Numbered from the stretch's first letter, positions 1 through 7,435 are shown. The stretch: 8,367 bases of DNA from Calditerrivibrio sp. (GCA_020217115.1 JAIWOA010000125.1:1-8367), one strand, 5' to 3'. The notes: generated by a model not told the origin, from the letters alone. Translations and numbers: made by a program.

Positions 1-867
1 GAGAGAGATATACAAAACTTATTGATAATGAGTAAATTTATGCTTGACTATGCTGATCAGTACGTTTCAGATTTTTATGAGTATATGATAAGAAAGGTCA
101 AGCTACCTGAAAGCATGTCACCCGATGTAATACAAAACCATCAAGATGTTCTAAAAAAATGGTACTTCAGATTCTTTGAGGGGAAAATAGACAATAAATA
201 TATTGAATATCTCACAAATATAGGGAATGTACATCTAAGACATGCCATTTCACAGGATATGTTTAATATCATGTCCCATTGGACAAGGCAGTGGTTTCAT
301 GAAAAGATATTTCAGAATATCACAGATGATATAAAGAGAAAGGATATGCTCTTTGCAATGCATAAATTAATGGATATAAACAAAGATATTATATCCGATG
401 CTTATTACAGCAATGAAATAAAAAAGTATTCTATGTTCAAATCCTTACGAGACTTTGTAATAGCTATAAGTGAGAGATTAGAGTTTATCGTTCAGATATT
501 GATTCTTTCCTTTCTTATATTTCTTACCCTATCAGCTGCCATATATTTTGTATTTGATATTGTAGAACTATTAAAACTCAAACCAGATTATTTTGTAATC
601 AAAGCACTAAGCTCACTGCTGATGATATGGGTACTTTCTGAACTTCTTTACACTGAAATTAACATAATAAAGGGGGCAAAATTCAAAATAAGTACCTTTG
701 TGGGTGTGGCCCTTATAGCTTTTGTGAGAGATCTTCTCATTATGACATTGGAGCATAGCAACAACACAAATAAGATACTGATAATTATACTTTCAATAGC
801 AGTGTTGGGGGCAATTTATTGGTTAGTTACTGTGACAGAAAATAAAGATAAATATAGGAGACCATAA
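1..867 (+). CDS. Protoglobin-domain / PsiE-like membrane protein, 5'-truncated by window edge
   Basis: Probable membrane-bound haem gas sensor. The frame is open from base 1 (first residues ERDIQNLL), so the true start lies upstream; the TTG at 22 and ATG at 28 are probably internal, because the helix leading into [11 protein letters not shown] is already under way. Numbering from the codon at base 1: residues ~1-125 resemble a globin-coupled-sensor/protoglobin domain, with the pattern H47...W54...[10 protein letters not shown], then IGNVH whose H78 (bases 232-234) fits the proximal haem ligand. Residues ~160-280 contain four hydrophobic helices (about 162-187, 198-217, 231-249, 258-278) with SELLYTE and [10 protein letters not shown] motifs, resembling the phosphate-starvation-inducible PsiE family, whose biochemical role is unknown. 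The stop is one base before secA, implying co-transcription. Domain calls rest on motif recognition; the globin half is firmer than the PsiE half. Signalling output is unknown. Confidence 0.8.
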   Translation, partial: ERDIQNLLIMSKFMLDYADQYVSDFYEYMIRKVKLPESMSPDVIQNHQDVLKKWYFRFFEGKIDNKYIEYLTNIGNVHLRHAISQDMFNIMSHWTRQWFHEKIFQNITDDIKRKDMLFAMHKLMDINKDIISDAYYSNEIKKYSMFKSLRDFVIAISERLEFIVQILILSFLIFLTLSAAIYFVFDIVELLKLKPDYFVIKALSSLLMIWVLSELLYTEINIIKGAKFKISTFVGVALIAFVRDLLIMTLEHSNNTNKILIIILSIAVLGAIYWLVTVTENKDKYRRP

Positions 868-868
868 A

Positions 869-3457
869 ATGGTAACATCTCTTTTAAAAAAACTTTTTGG
901 TAAGAACAATGATGAGAAATATATAAAAAAGATAATGCCGATTGTTAATGAAATAAATTCCCTTGAATCAAAAATTGCAGATCTCTCTGAAGATGAGCTT
1001 AGAGAAAAGACTAACTATTTTAGACAGCAATTAGCTGAAGGTAAAAGTTTGGATGATATTTTACCCGAAGCCTTCGCAGTTGTTAGAGAGGTATCAAAAA
1101 GAACCCTCGACATGAGACATTTTGATGTTCAATTGATAGGTGGATACGTACTCCACAAAGGTGGAATCTCTGAGATGAAAACTGGAGAGGGTAAAACCCT
1201 TGTGGCCACCCTTGCACTTTATTTAAATGCAATAGATGGTAAAGGTGCCCATCTCGTAACAGTTAACGATTATCTTGCAAAACGTGATGCCCTCTGGATG
1301 GCTCCAATATACCTCTCCCTCGGACTAACAGTGGGTATTATTCAGCAGTCTTCAAGCTATCTTGTTGAATGGAGTGACAAAGAGAAATTAACTACAAGGC
1401 TTGTAGATTGTGATAGAAAAAAAGCCTATGCTGCAGATATAACCTATGGTACAAATAACGAATTCGGTTTTGACTATCTTAGGGATAATATGAAGTTTAG
1501 CCTTGATGAGTATTGCCAGAGGCCTCTGAATTTTGCTATAGTGGATGAAGTGGATAGTATATTGATAGATGAAGCAAGAACTCCACTAATAATAAGTGGC
1601 CCCACGGAACAATCAGTAGATATTTATTATAAGATAGATAAAGTGATAAGAAAATTGACGAAGGATATAGATTATAATGTAAACGAGAAAGACAAAATAG
1701 TAAAACTTACATATGATGGAATAAGTAAAATCGAAAGTATTATGGGGATAGAAAATATATATGATGCAAAGCATATCGATATTTTACATTATATAAATAA
1801 CTCCCTGAAGGCACACAATCTATTCCATAAAGATGTAGATTATGTTGTACAAAATGGGCAGGTAATAATTGTTGATGAATTTACCGGTAGATTAATGCCA
1901 GGTAGAAGATACTCAGATGGGCTACACCAGGCAATAGAGGCAAAGGAAGAGGTAAAGATAGAGAGTGAAAACCAGACACTTGCTTCAATAACATTTCAGA
2001 ACTACTTTAGAATGTATAAAAAATTAGCAGGTATGACAGGTACAGCCCTTACAGAAGCCAATGAATTTATGGAAATATATGGATTAAAGGTTATCCCTAT
2101 TCCGCCAAACAAGCCGATGATAAGGATAGATTTTGCTGATCAGATTTACAAAACCACAAAGGAAAAATATGATGCCATAGTCAAAGAGATTATAGAAATG
2201 CATAAAAAGGGTAGACCTATTCTGGTAGGTACCGTTTCCATAGACAAATCTGAATACCTTAGCAGACTTCTATCAAAAAAACTTATTCCCCATGAAGTTT
2301 TAAATGCAAAAAACCATGAAAAAGAAGCTGCAATCATTGCCAAAGCAGGAGCAAAGGGTGCAGTAACAATTGCCACAAATATGGCAGGCAGGGGAACTGA
2401 TATAAAGATCAATGAAGAGGTAAAAAATCTTGGTGGACTCCATATTATAGGTACAGAAAGGCATGAATCAAGGAGAATCGACAACCAGTTGAGAGGACGT
2501 TCAGGGAGGCAGGGGGATCCAGGTTCCTCAAGATTTTATCTAAGCCTTGAAGATGATCTTTTAAGGATCTTTGGATCAGAAAAGATATCATATATTATGG
2601 ACAAATTGGGTATGAAGGAAGGGGAACCTATAGAACACAACCTCATAAATAAGGCGATAGAAAATGCTCAAAAGAAGGTTGAAGGGATACACTTTGAAAT
2701 AAGAAAACACCTTCTGGAATATGACAATGTCATGAATCAACAGAGAAAAATCATTTATGGTCTAAGAAGGAGTATTTTAAGTAGTGAGGAGATTTTATCG
2801 GTACTACATGAGGAGGTAGAAAACCTTATAGATCTTATTATAACAAATTATATATTAAATACCGATCAACCCAACACCGAAGTCCTTATGGAAGAGCTGG
2901 AAAAGGTTTTTGGTATAAATGAAGTAGATCTAAGTGTAATAAATAAAAAAGATCCAACACCATTTAAAGAAAATCTTATGAAAAAGGTAAAATCAAAACT
3001 GTCAGAGAAGATAGATTCCCTTGGTGAACATTTTGAAAGTGTAGCAAGATTCCTTATGTTAAACATTTTAGACAACAAATGGAAGGAACATCTGTTGATG
3101 ATGGATCATTTAAGGGATAGTGTTGGTCTAAGGGGATATGGTCAAAAAGATCCTCTGATAGAATACAAAAAAGAATCCTACAATATATTCACCGACATGA
3201 TGCAGAAAATATACTATGAAACAATAGAGCTTATACTTCACGTTCAGATAAAGCAAGATGAAGATCTGGAACTTAAGGAGGAAAGACCTACAAAACTTAA
3301 AGAGGAGAGAAAGGATCTTTTTAGCGAAGATAATGAACCAGAGGAAAAAAACTCACCTGTGAAAAGAGATACTCCAAAAATAGGGAGAAACGATCCATGT
3401 CCATGCGGGAGTGGATTAAAATATAAAAAATGTTGCGGAAAAGATGAAGATAACTAA
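869..3457 (+). CDS. secA: Protein translocase motor ATPase SecA
   Basis: Cytoplasmic/peripheral membrane ATPase that drives preproteins through SecYEG. At 862 residues it is full length. Nucleotide-binding domain 1 shows Walker A TGEGKT (105-110) and Walker B DEVD (226-229), followed by [14 protein letters not shown]. The preprotein cross-linking region is about 233-380. Domain 2 has TNMAGRGTD (503-511) and the arginine-finger motif [11 protein letters not shown] (540-550). The helical scaffold/wing region includes [13 protein letters not shown] (614-626) and [30 protein letters not shown] (734-763, in two motif blocks). A charged linker (about 795-835) leads to a C-terminal SEC-C zinc motif CPCGSG..KKCC (844-856), which binds SecB or ribosomes in characterised homologues. 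The ATG is preceded by AGGAG (856-860) with an 8-base spacer inside the end of the upstream gene, so the two genes form an apparent operon. A ~26-residue segment at 162-187 is longer than in E. coli SecA. Confidence 0.98.
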   Translation: MVTSLLKKLFGKNNDEKYIKKIMPIVNEINSLESKIADLSEDELREKTNYFRQQLAEGKSLDDILPEAFAVVREVSKRTLDMRHFDVQLIGGYVLHKGGISEMKTGEGKTLVATLALYLNAIDGKGAHLVTVNDYLAKRDALWMAPIYLSLGLTVGIIQQSSSYLVEWSDKEKLTTRLVDCDRKKAYAADITYGTNNEFGFDYLRDNMKFSLDEYCQRPLNFAIVDEVDSILIDEARTPLIISGPTEQSVDIYYKIDKVIRKLTKDIDYNVNEKDKIVKLTYDGISKIESIMGIENIYDAKHIDILHYINNSLKAHNLFHKDVDYVVQNGQVIIVDEFTGRLMPGRRYSDGLHQAIEAKEEVKIESENQTLASITFQNYFRMYKKLAGMTGTALTEANEFMEIYGLKVIPIPPNKPMIRIDFADQIYKTTKEKYDAIVKEIIEMHKKGRPILVGTVSIDKSEYLSRLLSKKLIPHEVLNAKNHEKEAAIIAKAGAKGAVTIATNMAGRGTDIKINEEVKNLGGLHIIGTERHESRRIDNQLRGRSGRQGDPGSSRFYLSLEDDLLRIFGSEKISYIMDKLGMKEGEPIEHNLINKAIENAQKKVEGIHFEIRKHLLEYDNVMNQQRKIIYGLRRSILSSEEILSVLHEEVENLIDLIITNYILNTDQPNTEVLMEELEKVFGINEVDLSVINKKDPTPFKENLMKKVKSKLSEKIDSLGEHFESVARFLMLNILDNKWKEHLLMMDHLRDSVGLRGYGQKDPLIEYKKESYNIFTDMMQKIYYETIELILHVQIKQDEDLELKEERPTKLKEERKDLFSEDNEPEEKNSPVKRDTPKIGRNDPCPCGSGLKYKKCCGKDEDN

Positions 3458-3482
3458 AAAAAGGGGGGCTTAAGCCCCCTTA
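3456..3482. terminator. Shared hairpin terminator between convergent secA and transketolase
   Basis: Stem GGGGGC (3464-3469) pairs with GCCCCC (3474-3479) around a TTAA loop, extended by a G-U and an A-T pair. On the minus strand it is followed by seven Ts (the A run at 3456-3462), making a classic intrinsic terminator for the transketolase gene, whose stop is only about 8 bases upstream of the hairpin. On the plus strand the following tract (TTAATTTATAT) is a weaker U-run, but it lies 6 bases after the secA stop and probably also ends secA transcripts. Confidence 0.9.
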
Positions 3483-3489
3483 ATTTATA

Positions 3490-5382
3490 TTAGATTGATG
3501 ACAATATTTTATCTGCAACAGTTTCAGGATCTAAGCCCATTAGCTTTAATACATCAGCTGGTTTGCCGGAATAAGGGTATTGATCCACACCATAGGTAAT
3601 AATCTTTGCAAATATTCCATTTTCAAGAAATTTCTGAGATAGTATAGCTCCAAGTCCTGAATATTTGTTGTGATCTTCGTAAACAAACAACAATTTTTTA
3701 TTTAAATATTTTAAGAGTATTTCAAGATCAGGAGCTAAAGGGGAACTCATAACGATAACAGCTAAATTTATTTTATCTCTCAATATATCCCTTACTTTCA
3801 AAGCGTAAGGTGTCATGGAACCGTAGGTAATTATTGGATAATCCCCATCCCTCAGGATATCACCTTTTCCATAATTAAATACATAATTATCTCCATAAAA
3901 AGGTTCTCCATTCTCCTTCAGGATGACTGGTGTTTTTGATCTACCCATAGCAATTAAAAAGTTACCATACTCCTTTGCAGCATACCTCACAGATCTATCT
4001 GTCTGGTTTGGATCTGCTGGCACGATTACCTTAAAACCATAAAAATTCCTCATAGCTCCCACGTAGTCTATACATTGGTGTGTTCTACCATCCTCACCCA
4101 CATCTATACCGACATGTGTAGTTACTACTTTTACGTTTGAGTGATTTATATCGTTCAACCTCTGCTGGTTATAGGTCTCATCCACACCAAACACACCAAA
4201 GTCAGCAAAAAAGCTAACTACTCCGTTTACACTTGCAGCCCCTGCCATTGTAGCGGTATGATGCTCCTGAATACCTGCCTGAAAAAAGTTTTCAGGGAAT
4301 TCTTTTTCTACCTTGTCTGTTTTTACAGATGATGCAAGATCACAATCAAATACAACAACAGATTTTGGATTTAATTGAACAATATCAGTTATAGCATTAC
4401 CAAATGCAGACCTGTTGTCCATAGAAGCATCTTTCCCATAACTTTTGGGTATACCTATATTTATATTAGGACTATTTTTTGTAAATCTATGTTTACTCAA
4501 ATCTGGTACAAATTTTTTCCTCATATCCTTATACTTAGATATATCATTCTCCAGACCAAGCTCCAATAAAGCTTTGTCAAGCTGCTCTTCTGTCAATGGC
4601 TTACCATGATAGTCATGGATATTTTCCATGAAGCTTACACCCTTGCCCATAATAGTTCTACCAATGACTAAGACAGGCCTGTCTATCTCCTTCCCCTTTT
4701 TAATTGCAGCAGCAATTTCATCAATGTTATGCCCGTCAATCTCCATCACTACCCAGCCATCCGCAATATATTCATCCTTAATGTTTTGAGGCATAACCTT
4801 AGATATATCACCACTAATCTGAAGTTTGTTATAGTCTAAAAAAACCATTATATTGTTTAATTGGTATTTTATTGCAAAACGTCTCGCTTCTGATATCTGC
4901 CCCTTCTGGTGTTCACCATCCCCCATAAATACAAAAATATCATAGTTTAATCCTTGTACCCTTCCAGCTACAGCCATTCCGCAGGCAGCAGAAAGACCCT
5001 GCCCCAAATTGCCAGTAGTCCACTCAATTCCAGGAACAGACCTCTCAATATGCCCCTCAAAGATACTCCCAGCAAGCCTGAAGGTAGATATCACCTCATC
5101 AATGTCAAAAAATCCCAGACTACCGAGAGTACTATAAACAGCTGGTGATATATGCCCATTGGATACCACAATCCTGTCCCTTGTTGCTCTATCTGAATAT
5201 TTTGAGTCTATATCAGCAACAGAACATACGGTATAAAGCATATCTATGGTTGACAAGGATCCACCCGGATGTCCACTGTTTGCAAGGGTAGTCATCTTTA
5301 GTATATCACCTCTGCATTTGTTAATATTTTTCAAAAATTCTGCCTTTTTAGACAAAAAAAGATCTATTTTTTCAGATTTCAC
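3490..5382 (-). CDS. tkt: Transketolase, single-chain compact form
   Basis: Thiamine-diphosphate enzyme moving two-carbon ketol units between sugar phosphates in the non-oxidative pentose phosphate pathway; cytosolic. At 630 residues it has both halves in one chain and is slightly shorter than the usual ~660. Visible motifs: SGHPGG (H38) and SNGHIS (H77) near the substrate and cofactor; EGHIE (H111); WTTGNLGQGLSAACGMA (121-137); the TPP/Mg motif GDGE (154-157) ending at N185 in FLDYN; HGKPL (259-263); R324; the activating glutamate E373 in AGIQEHH; and DVGEDGRTHQ (427-436) with H435. The start is GTG at 5382-5380, backed by a well-placed AGGAG and a promoter just upstream; no nearby ATG fits as well. 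It is monocistronic in this window, convergent with secA and divergent from sppA. The core motifs differ from E. coli TktA (GIQEHH for GVREFG), so the substrate is presumed and not proven. Confidence 0.93.
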   Translation of the reverse strand: MKSEKIDLFLSKKAEFLKNINKCRGDILKMTTLANSGHPGGSLSTIDMLYTVCSVADIDSKYSDRATRDRIVVSNGHISPAVYSTLGSLGFFDIDEVISTFRLAGSIFEGHIERSVPGIEWTTGNLGQGLSAACGMAVAGRVQGLNYDIFVFMGDGEHQKGQISEARRFAIKYQLNNIMVFLDYNKLQISGDISKVMPQNIKDEYIADGWVVMEIDGHNIDEIAAAIKKGKEIDRPVLVIGRTIMGKGVSFMENIHDYHGKPLTEEQLDKALLELGLENDISKYKDMRKKFVPDLSKHRFTKNSPNINIGIPKSYGKDASMDNRSAFGNAITDIVQLNPKSVVVFDCDLASSVKTDKVEKEFPENFFQAGIQEHHTATMAGAASVNGVVSFFADFGVFGVDETYNQQRLNDINHSNVKVVTTHVGIDVGEDGRTHQCIDYVGAMRNFYGFKVIVPADPNQTDRSVRYAAKEYGNFLIAMGRSKTPVILKENGEPFYGDNYVFNYGKGDILRDGDYPIITYGSMTPYALKVRDILRDKINLAVIVMSSPLAPDLEILLKYLNKKLLFVYEDHNKYSGLGAILSQKFLENGIFAKIITYGVDQYPYSGKPADVLKLMGLDPETVADKILSSI

Positions 5383-5388
5383 AGGTCA

Positions 5389-5393
5389 CTCCT
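5389..5393 (-). promoter_or_regulatory. Ribosome binding site fixing the GTG start of transketolase
   Basis: Minus-strand AGGAG lies 6 bases before the GTG start codon at 5382-5380. This spacing supports the non-ATG start. Confidence 0.8.
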
Positions 5394-5407
5394 AAATTTT
5401 TTTTCGG

Positions 5408-5436
5408 AGTATATTAGAAATAGTGAAAAACTTCAA
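5408..5436 (-). promoter_or_regulatory. Predicted sigma-70 type promoter of transketolase
   Basis: Read on the minus strand, TTGAAG (5436-5431) and TATACT (5413-5408) are separated by exactly 17 bases. The -10 matches 5 of 6 consensus bases and the -35 matches 4 of 6. Transcription would begin near 5401, giving a leader of about 18 bases that contains the AGGAG ribosome site. Confidence 0.65.
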
Positions 5437-5499
5437 TAACTTTTTAAAATAGACCATATCTGAAATTTTCCTCTGGCAAATGGACAGAATATATTTTTA

Positions 5500-5527
5500 T
5501 TGACATTATACGTATAGAAATTATAAT
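5500..5527 (+). promoter_or_regulatory. Consensus sigma-70 promoter of the sppA-hemerythrin operon
   Basis: TTGACA (5500-5505) and TATAAT (5522-5527) both match the consensus at every base, with a 16-base spacer. Transcription would start around 5534, about 36 bases before the sppA ATG. An imperfect inverted repeat, TTATACA (5531-5537) and TGTAAAA (5542-5548), overlaps the predicted start site. Confidence 0.8.
5507..5516. repeat. 10-bp palindrome in the sppA promoter spacer
   Basis: TATACGTATA is perfectly self-complementary and lies wholly between the -35 and -10 boxes, a position where a bound dimeric repressor would block RNA polymerase. It may equally be chance in AT-rich DNA; no second copy was noticed in the window. 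Confidence 0.4.
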
Positions 5528-5569
5528 CACTTATACAGAGTTGTAAAATCGATATTTTATGGAGCAGCA

Positions 5570-6430
5570 ATGAAAAGAAATTGGGTAAAAATAGTTTTTA
5601 AAGTTTTATTGGTGATATTAATATCTATTTTTATAGTAAAGGGGATATTTTTCTCTTCCGTAGGGAAACCAGCAATTGATAAGAAGAAGGTAGTTGTTAT
5701 AGATCTTGAAGGTATAATACTTGAGTCAGACAAAATTATAGATAGCTTTAAAAAATATGAAAAGGATGATTCAGTAGTAGGATTCATCTTCAGGGTAAAC
5801 TCACCTGGGGGTGCCGTAGCACCAAGTCAGGAGATATACAAACATATCAGGAGTATGAAAAAACCTGTATTTGCAGCAATGTCAACTATCGCAGCATCTG
5901 GTGGATATTACGTAGCCTCAGCATGTGATAAAATATACGCTCTACCCGGGACACTTACGGGTAGCATTGGCGTTATAATGAAATTTACCGATCTATCAAA
6001 AATATATGACAAGGTTGGGATAAAAACTGAAACCATTAAAAGTGGTAAATTTAAGGATATAGGTTCCATAGATAGAAATATGACTCAAGATGAAAAGAAT
6101 CTCCTGCAGACAACGGTAGATGATGTATACAACCAGTTCATCGATGATATTTTGAGCAAAAGGAATTTTATACAGAAAGATGAACTTATAAAATATGCAG
6201 ATGGTAGGGTTTTTACTGGAAATGAAGCAAAAAAACTTAGATTAATAGATGTTCTTGGTAGCTATGAAGATGCATTTAAGGATATGATAAAACAGAAAAA
6301 TGTTCCTGATGCAGAACTTTTTATCCCTAAAAATGAAAAAAAGCTTATTGAAAAATTATTGGAAGAAACAAGATCTACAATAAAAGGTCTTCAGGGTATC
6401 AATGGCCTTTTGTATATATGGGAAGGTTAA
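5570..6430 (+). CDS. sppA: Signal peptide peptidase SppA, short form (S49 family)
   Basis: Membrane-anchored serine protease that degrades cleaved signal peptides and, in some species, other membrane-associated substrates. The 286 residues match the short, single-protease-domain form (Bacillus/archaeal type), not the ~600-residue duplicated E. coli form. A basic N-terminus is followed by one signal-anchor helix (about 6-28). The protease domain includes FRVNSPGG (74-81), the nucleophile S110 in TIAASGGYY, LTGSIGVI (129-136), and the general base K162 in SGKFKDIGS. The S110-K162 spacing of 52 equals that of the B. subtilis SppA dyad (S147/K199, from memory). GGAG at 5561-5564 sits 5 bases before the ATG, downstream of a consensus promoter. 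The TAA directly abuts the next start codon, implying co-transcription with the hemerythrin gene. Confidence 0.95.
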   Translation: MKRNWVKIVFKVLLVILISIFIVKGIFFSSVGKPAIDKKKVVVIDLEGIILESDKIIDSFKKYEKDDSVVGFIFRVNSPGGAVAPSQEIYKHIRSMKKPVFAAMSTIAASGGYYVASACDKIYALPGTLTGSIGVIMKFTDLSKIYDKVGIKTETIKSGKFKDIGSIDRNMTQDEKNLLQTTVDDVYNQFIDDILSKRNFIQKDELIKYADGRVFTGNEAKKLRLIDVLGSYEDAFKDMIKQKNVPDAELFIPKNEKKLIEKLLEETRSTIKGLQGINGLLYIWEG

Positions 6431-6874
6431 ATGAAGTTTGAGTGGAAGGATGAATTTAGCGTTGGTATAAAACAGATAGATGAACAACATAAGACACTTA
6501 TAAGTATAAGTAATAAATTTCACAATTTTCTTCTGGATGGAAAAGGCGCAAGTGTTATAGCAGATGTAGTAAAATTTCTCGACATGTATGTAAAAATTCA
6601 TTTTAAAACTGAAGAAACTTTTATGGAACAGTTTGGATATCCCCATACTGATGAACATAAAAAAGAGCATGCTGAGCTTGTATCTTTTGTTGATAAATTG
6701 AAAACGATAGTAATAAATGGTGATGTAGGGCAGGATGATGCAATAAAATTGAATATAAAACTTTTCCAATGGTACATAAATCACATAGGTACTTCCGACA
6801 AAAAATTAGGTAATTTTTTGCATGATAAACCATTAAAAGTTGTTGTTATAGATAAAGAAATAATAGATAAATAA
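6431..6874 (+). CDS. Bacteriohemerythrin (non-haem di-iron O2-binding protein)
   Basis: Small soluble protein expected to bind O2 reversibly at a di-iron centre; proposed roles in bacteria are O2 storage, delivery, scavenging or sensing. All seven expected iron ligands are visible: H20 (IDEQH), H57 and E61 (HFKTEE), H76 and H80 (HKKEH), H118 and D123 (HIGTSD). The N-terminal FEWKDEFSVGI is the usual opening of the family. At 147 residues it is a stand-alone domain with a short C-terminal tail (about 131-147, HDKPLKVVVIDKEIIDK) beyond the four-helix bundle and no fused signalling module. The ATG follows the sppA stop with no gap, and GGAAGG at 6421-6426 serves as ribosome site, so it is probably translationally coupled to sppA. 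No strong terminator follows it. Confidence 0.96.
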   Translation: MKFEWKDEFSVGIKQIDEQHKTLISISNKFHNFLLDGKGASVIADVVKFLDMYVKIHFKTEETFMEQFGYPHTDEHKKEHAELVSFVDKLKTIVINGDVGQDDAIKLNIKLFQWYINHIGTSDKKLGNFLHDKPLKVVVIDKEIIDK

Positions 6875-6925
6875 CTTTACAAAAAAGTTAATAGTAAAAA
6901 TAAAATGTGGATGATTTAACTTTTT
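6872..6925 (+). repeat. Competing inverted repeats after the hemerythrin stop
   Basis: Three segments can pair in two exclusive ways. TAACTTT (6872-6878, starting at the stop codon) is complementary to AAAGTTA (6884-6890). The latter lies in AAAAAGTTAA (6882-6891), which is complementary over 10 bases to TTAACTTTTT (6916-6925). The stems are nearly all A-T, so they are weak; the second ends in a T run and might act as a poor transcription terminator or mRNA 3' end. Confidence 0.4.
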
Positions 6926-7124
6926 GATACTTTTTAATATTGGATAATCCTACCCAGAGATATACAGAAATTAGATTTAGCAAAGTTCCCTTTATTGTAT
7001 TTTATAGGAAAGCTTTTTAATACTATATAATACATATTAGCTAACCTTTTTATCCTTTTAAAATTATTACTTAAAAAAAACAATTCCTGCTCCTAATTAT
7101 AGTAATAATTCCGATTAATATTCC

Positions 7125-7136
7125 CACCTGCAGGTG
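7125..7136. repeat. 12-bp palindrome CACCTGCAGGTG upstream of rpmB promoter
   Basis: Perfectly self-complementary and GC-rich within strongly AT-rich surroundings, 21 bases before the predicted -35 of rpmB. The placement suits a regulator binding site. As an RNA hairpin it would have only a 4-bp stem with a TGCA loop and no T run, so a terminator role is unlikely. Confidence 0.45.
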
Positions 7137-7157
7137 TAATCTCATTAAAAAAAACAC

Positions 7158-7185
7158 TTGCTTATTTTTTATAATATGGTAATAT
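7158..7185 (+). promoter_or_regulatory. Predicted promoter of rpmB
   Basis: TTGCTT (7158-7163) and TAATAT (7180-7185) with a 16-base spacer, about 40 bases before the rpmB ATG. A perfect TATAAT also occurs at 7170-7175 but lacks a recognisable -35 at the proper distance, so which -10 is used is uncertain. Confidence 0.5.
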
Positions 7186-7226
7186 GCTATCCCTTTAAGT
7201 GAACTAAAAGAATCAGGAGGTAATAT

Positions 7227-7418
7227 ATGGCAAGAAGATGTGATATATGTGGTAAAGGTCCTATGTTTGGCAACAATATAAGCCATGCCCATAATGTAAC
7301 AAAAAGAATTTTTTACCCAAATCTTCATATGGTTAGGGTAAAAAACCCAGACGGAACAACTGTTAGAATAAAAGTATGCAGTAAATGTCTAAAAGCTGGC
7401 AAAGTAAAAAAAGCATAG
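7227..7418 (+). CDS. rpmB: 50S ribosomal protein L28 (bL28), zinc-binding form
   Basis: Structural protein of the large ribosomal subunit. The 63 residues match the short bL28 class, with the conserved block [12 protein letters not shown] (16-27) and the C-terminal [15 protein letters not shown]. Two CxxC pairs (C5/C8 and C51/C54) form the zinc-ribbon set of the 'C+' version of this protein; species that also keep a cysteine-free paralogue switch between them under zinc limitation, but no paralogue is visible here. A perfect AGGAGG (7215-7220) lies 6 bases before the ATG. The gene has its own promoter and its own strong terminator, so it appears monocistronic; the frequent partner rpmG (L33) is not adjacent. 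Confidence 0.97.
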   Translation: MARRCDICGKGPMFGNNISHAHNVTKRIFYPNLHMVRVKNPDGTTVRIKVCSKCLKAGKVKKA

Positions 7419-7435
7419 TAAAAATTACTATACAT

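Larger units (their letters stand above)
6875..7226. other. 352-bp AT-rich intergenic region, no gene seen
   Basis: Between the hemerythrin and rpmB I find no credible reading frame, tRNA or recognisable riboswitch on either strand. It holds the inverted repeats after the hemerythrin stop, a tiny GGATAATCC hairpin (6942-6950), an isolated TATAAT at 7026-7031 without a well-spaced -35, a 6-bp AT inverted repeat (7095-7110), a 12-bp palindrome (7125-7136) and the rpmB promoter with its AGGAGG site near the right end. The middle part (about 6950-7090) is otherwise featureless; a small RNA there cannot be excluded from sequence alone. Confidence 0.7.

Noticed and set aside
22..30. TTG at 22 or ATG at 28 as the start of the first gene
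   Set aside because: The frame is open back to base 1 with residues that continue the globin helix, and no ribosome site precedes either codon. The gene is better read as truncated by the window.
2146..2484. Minus-strand open frame of 112 codons inside secA
   Set aside because: Lies wholly within a certain secA gene, shows no recognisable domain, and is explained as an antisense shadow.
6356..6784. Minus-strand open frame of 142 codons across sppA and the hemerythrin gene
   Set aside because: It is antisense to two well-supported genes, rich in Tyr, Phe and Ile as expected from reversed AT-rich coding sequence, and has no family resemblance.
7026..7031. TATAAT in the middle of the intergenic region as a promoter
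   Set aside because: The nearest TTG-type -35 (6995-7000) is 25 bases away, too far, and no transcript-worthy element follows. Such strings are common in AT-rich DNA.
7095..7110. AATTAT/ATAATT inverted repeat
   Set aside because: Six A-T pairs only, expected by chance in this composition, with no T run or positional logic.
7071..7328. Minus-strand open frame of 85 codons over the rpmB promoter and 5' part
   Set aside because: Overlaps rpmB and its control region; no ribosome site or domain support.
7415..7431. ATAGTAA/TTACTAT hairpin as the rpmB terminator
   Set aside because: A-T stem with no T tract; the GC-rich hairpin with seven Ts just downstream is clearly the terminator.
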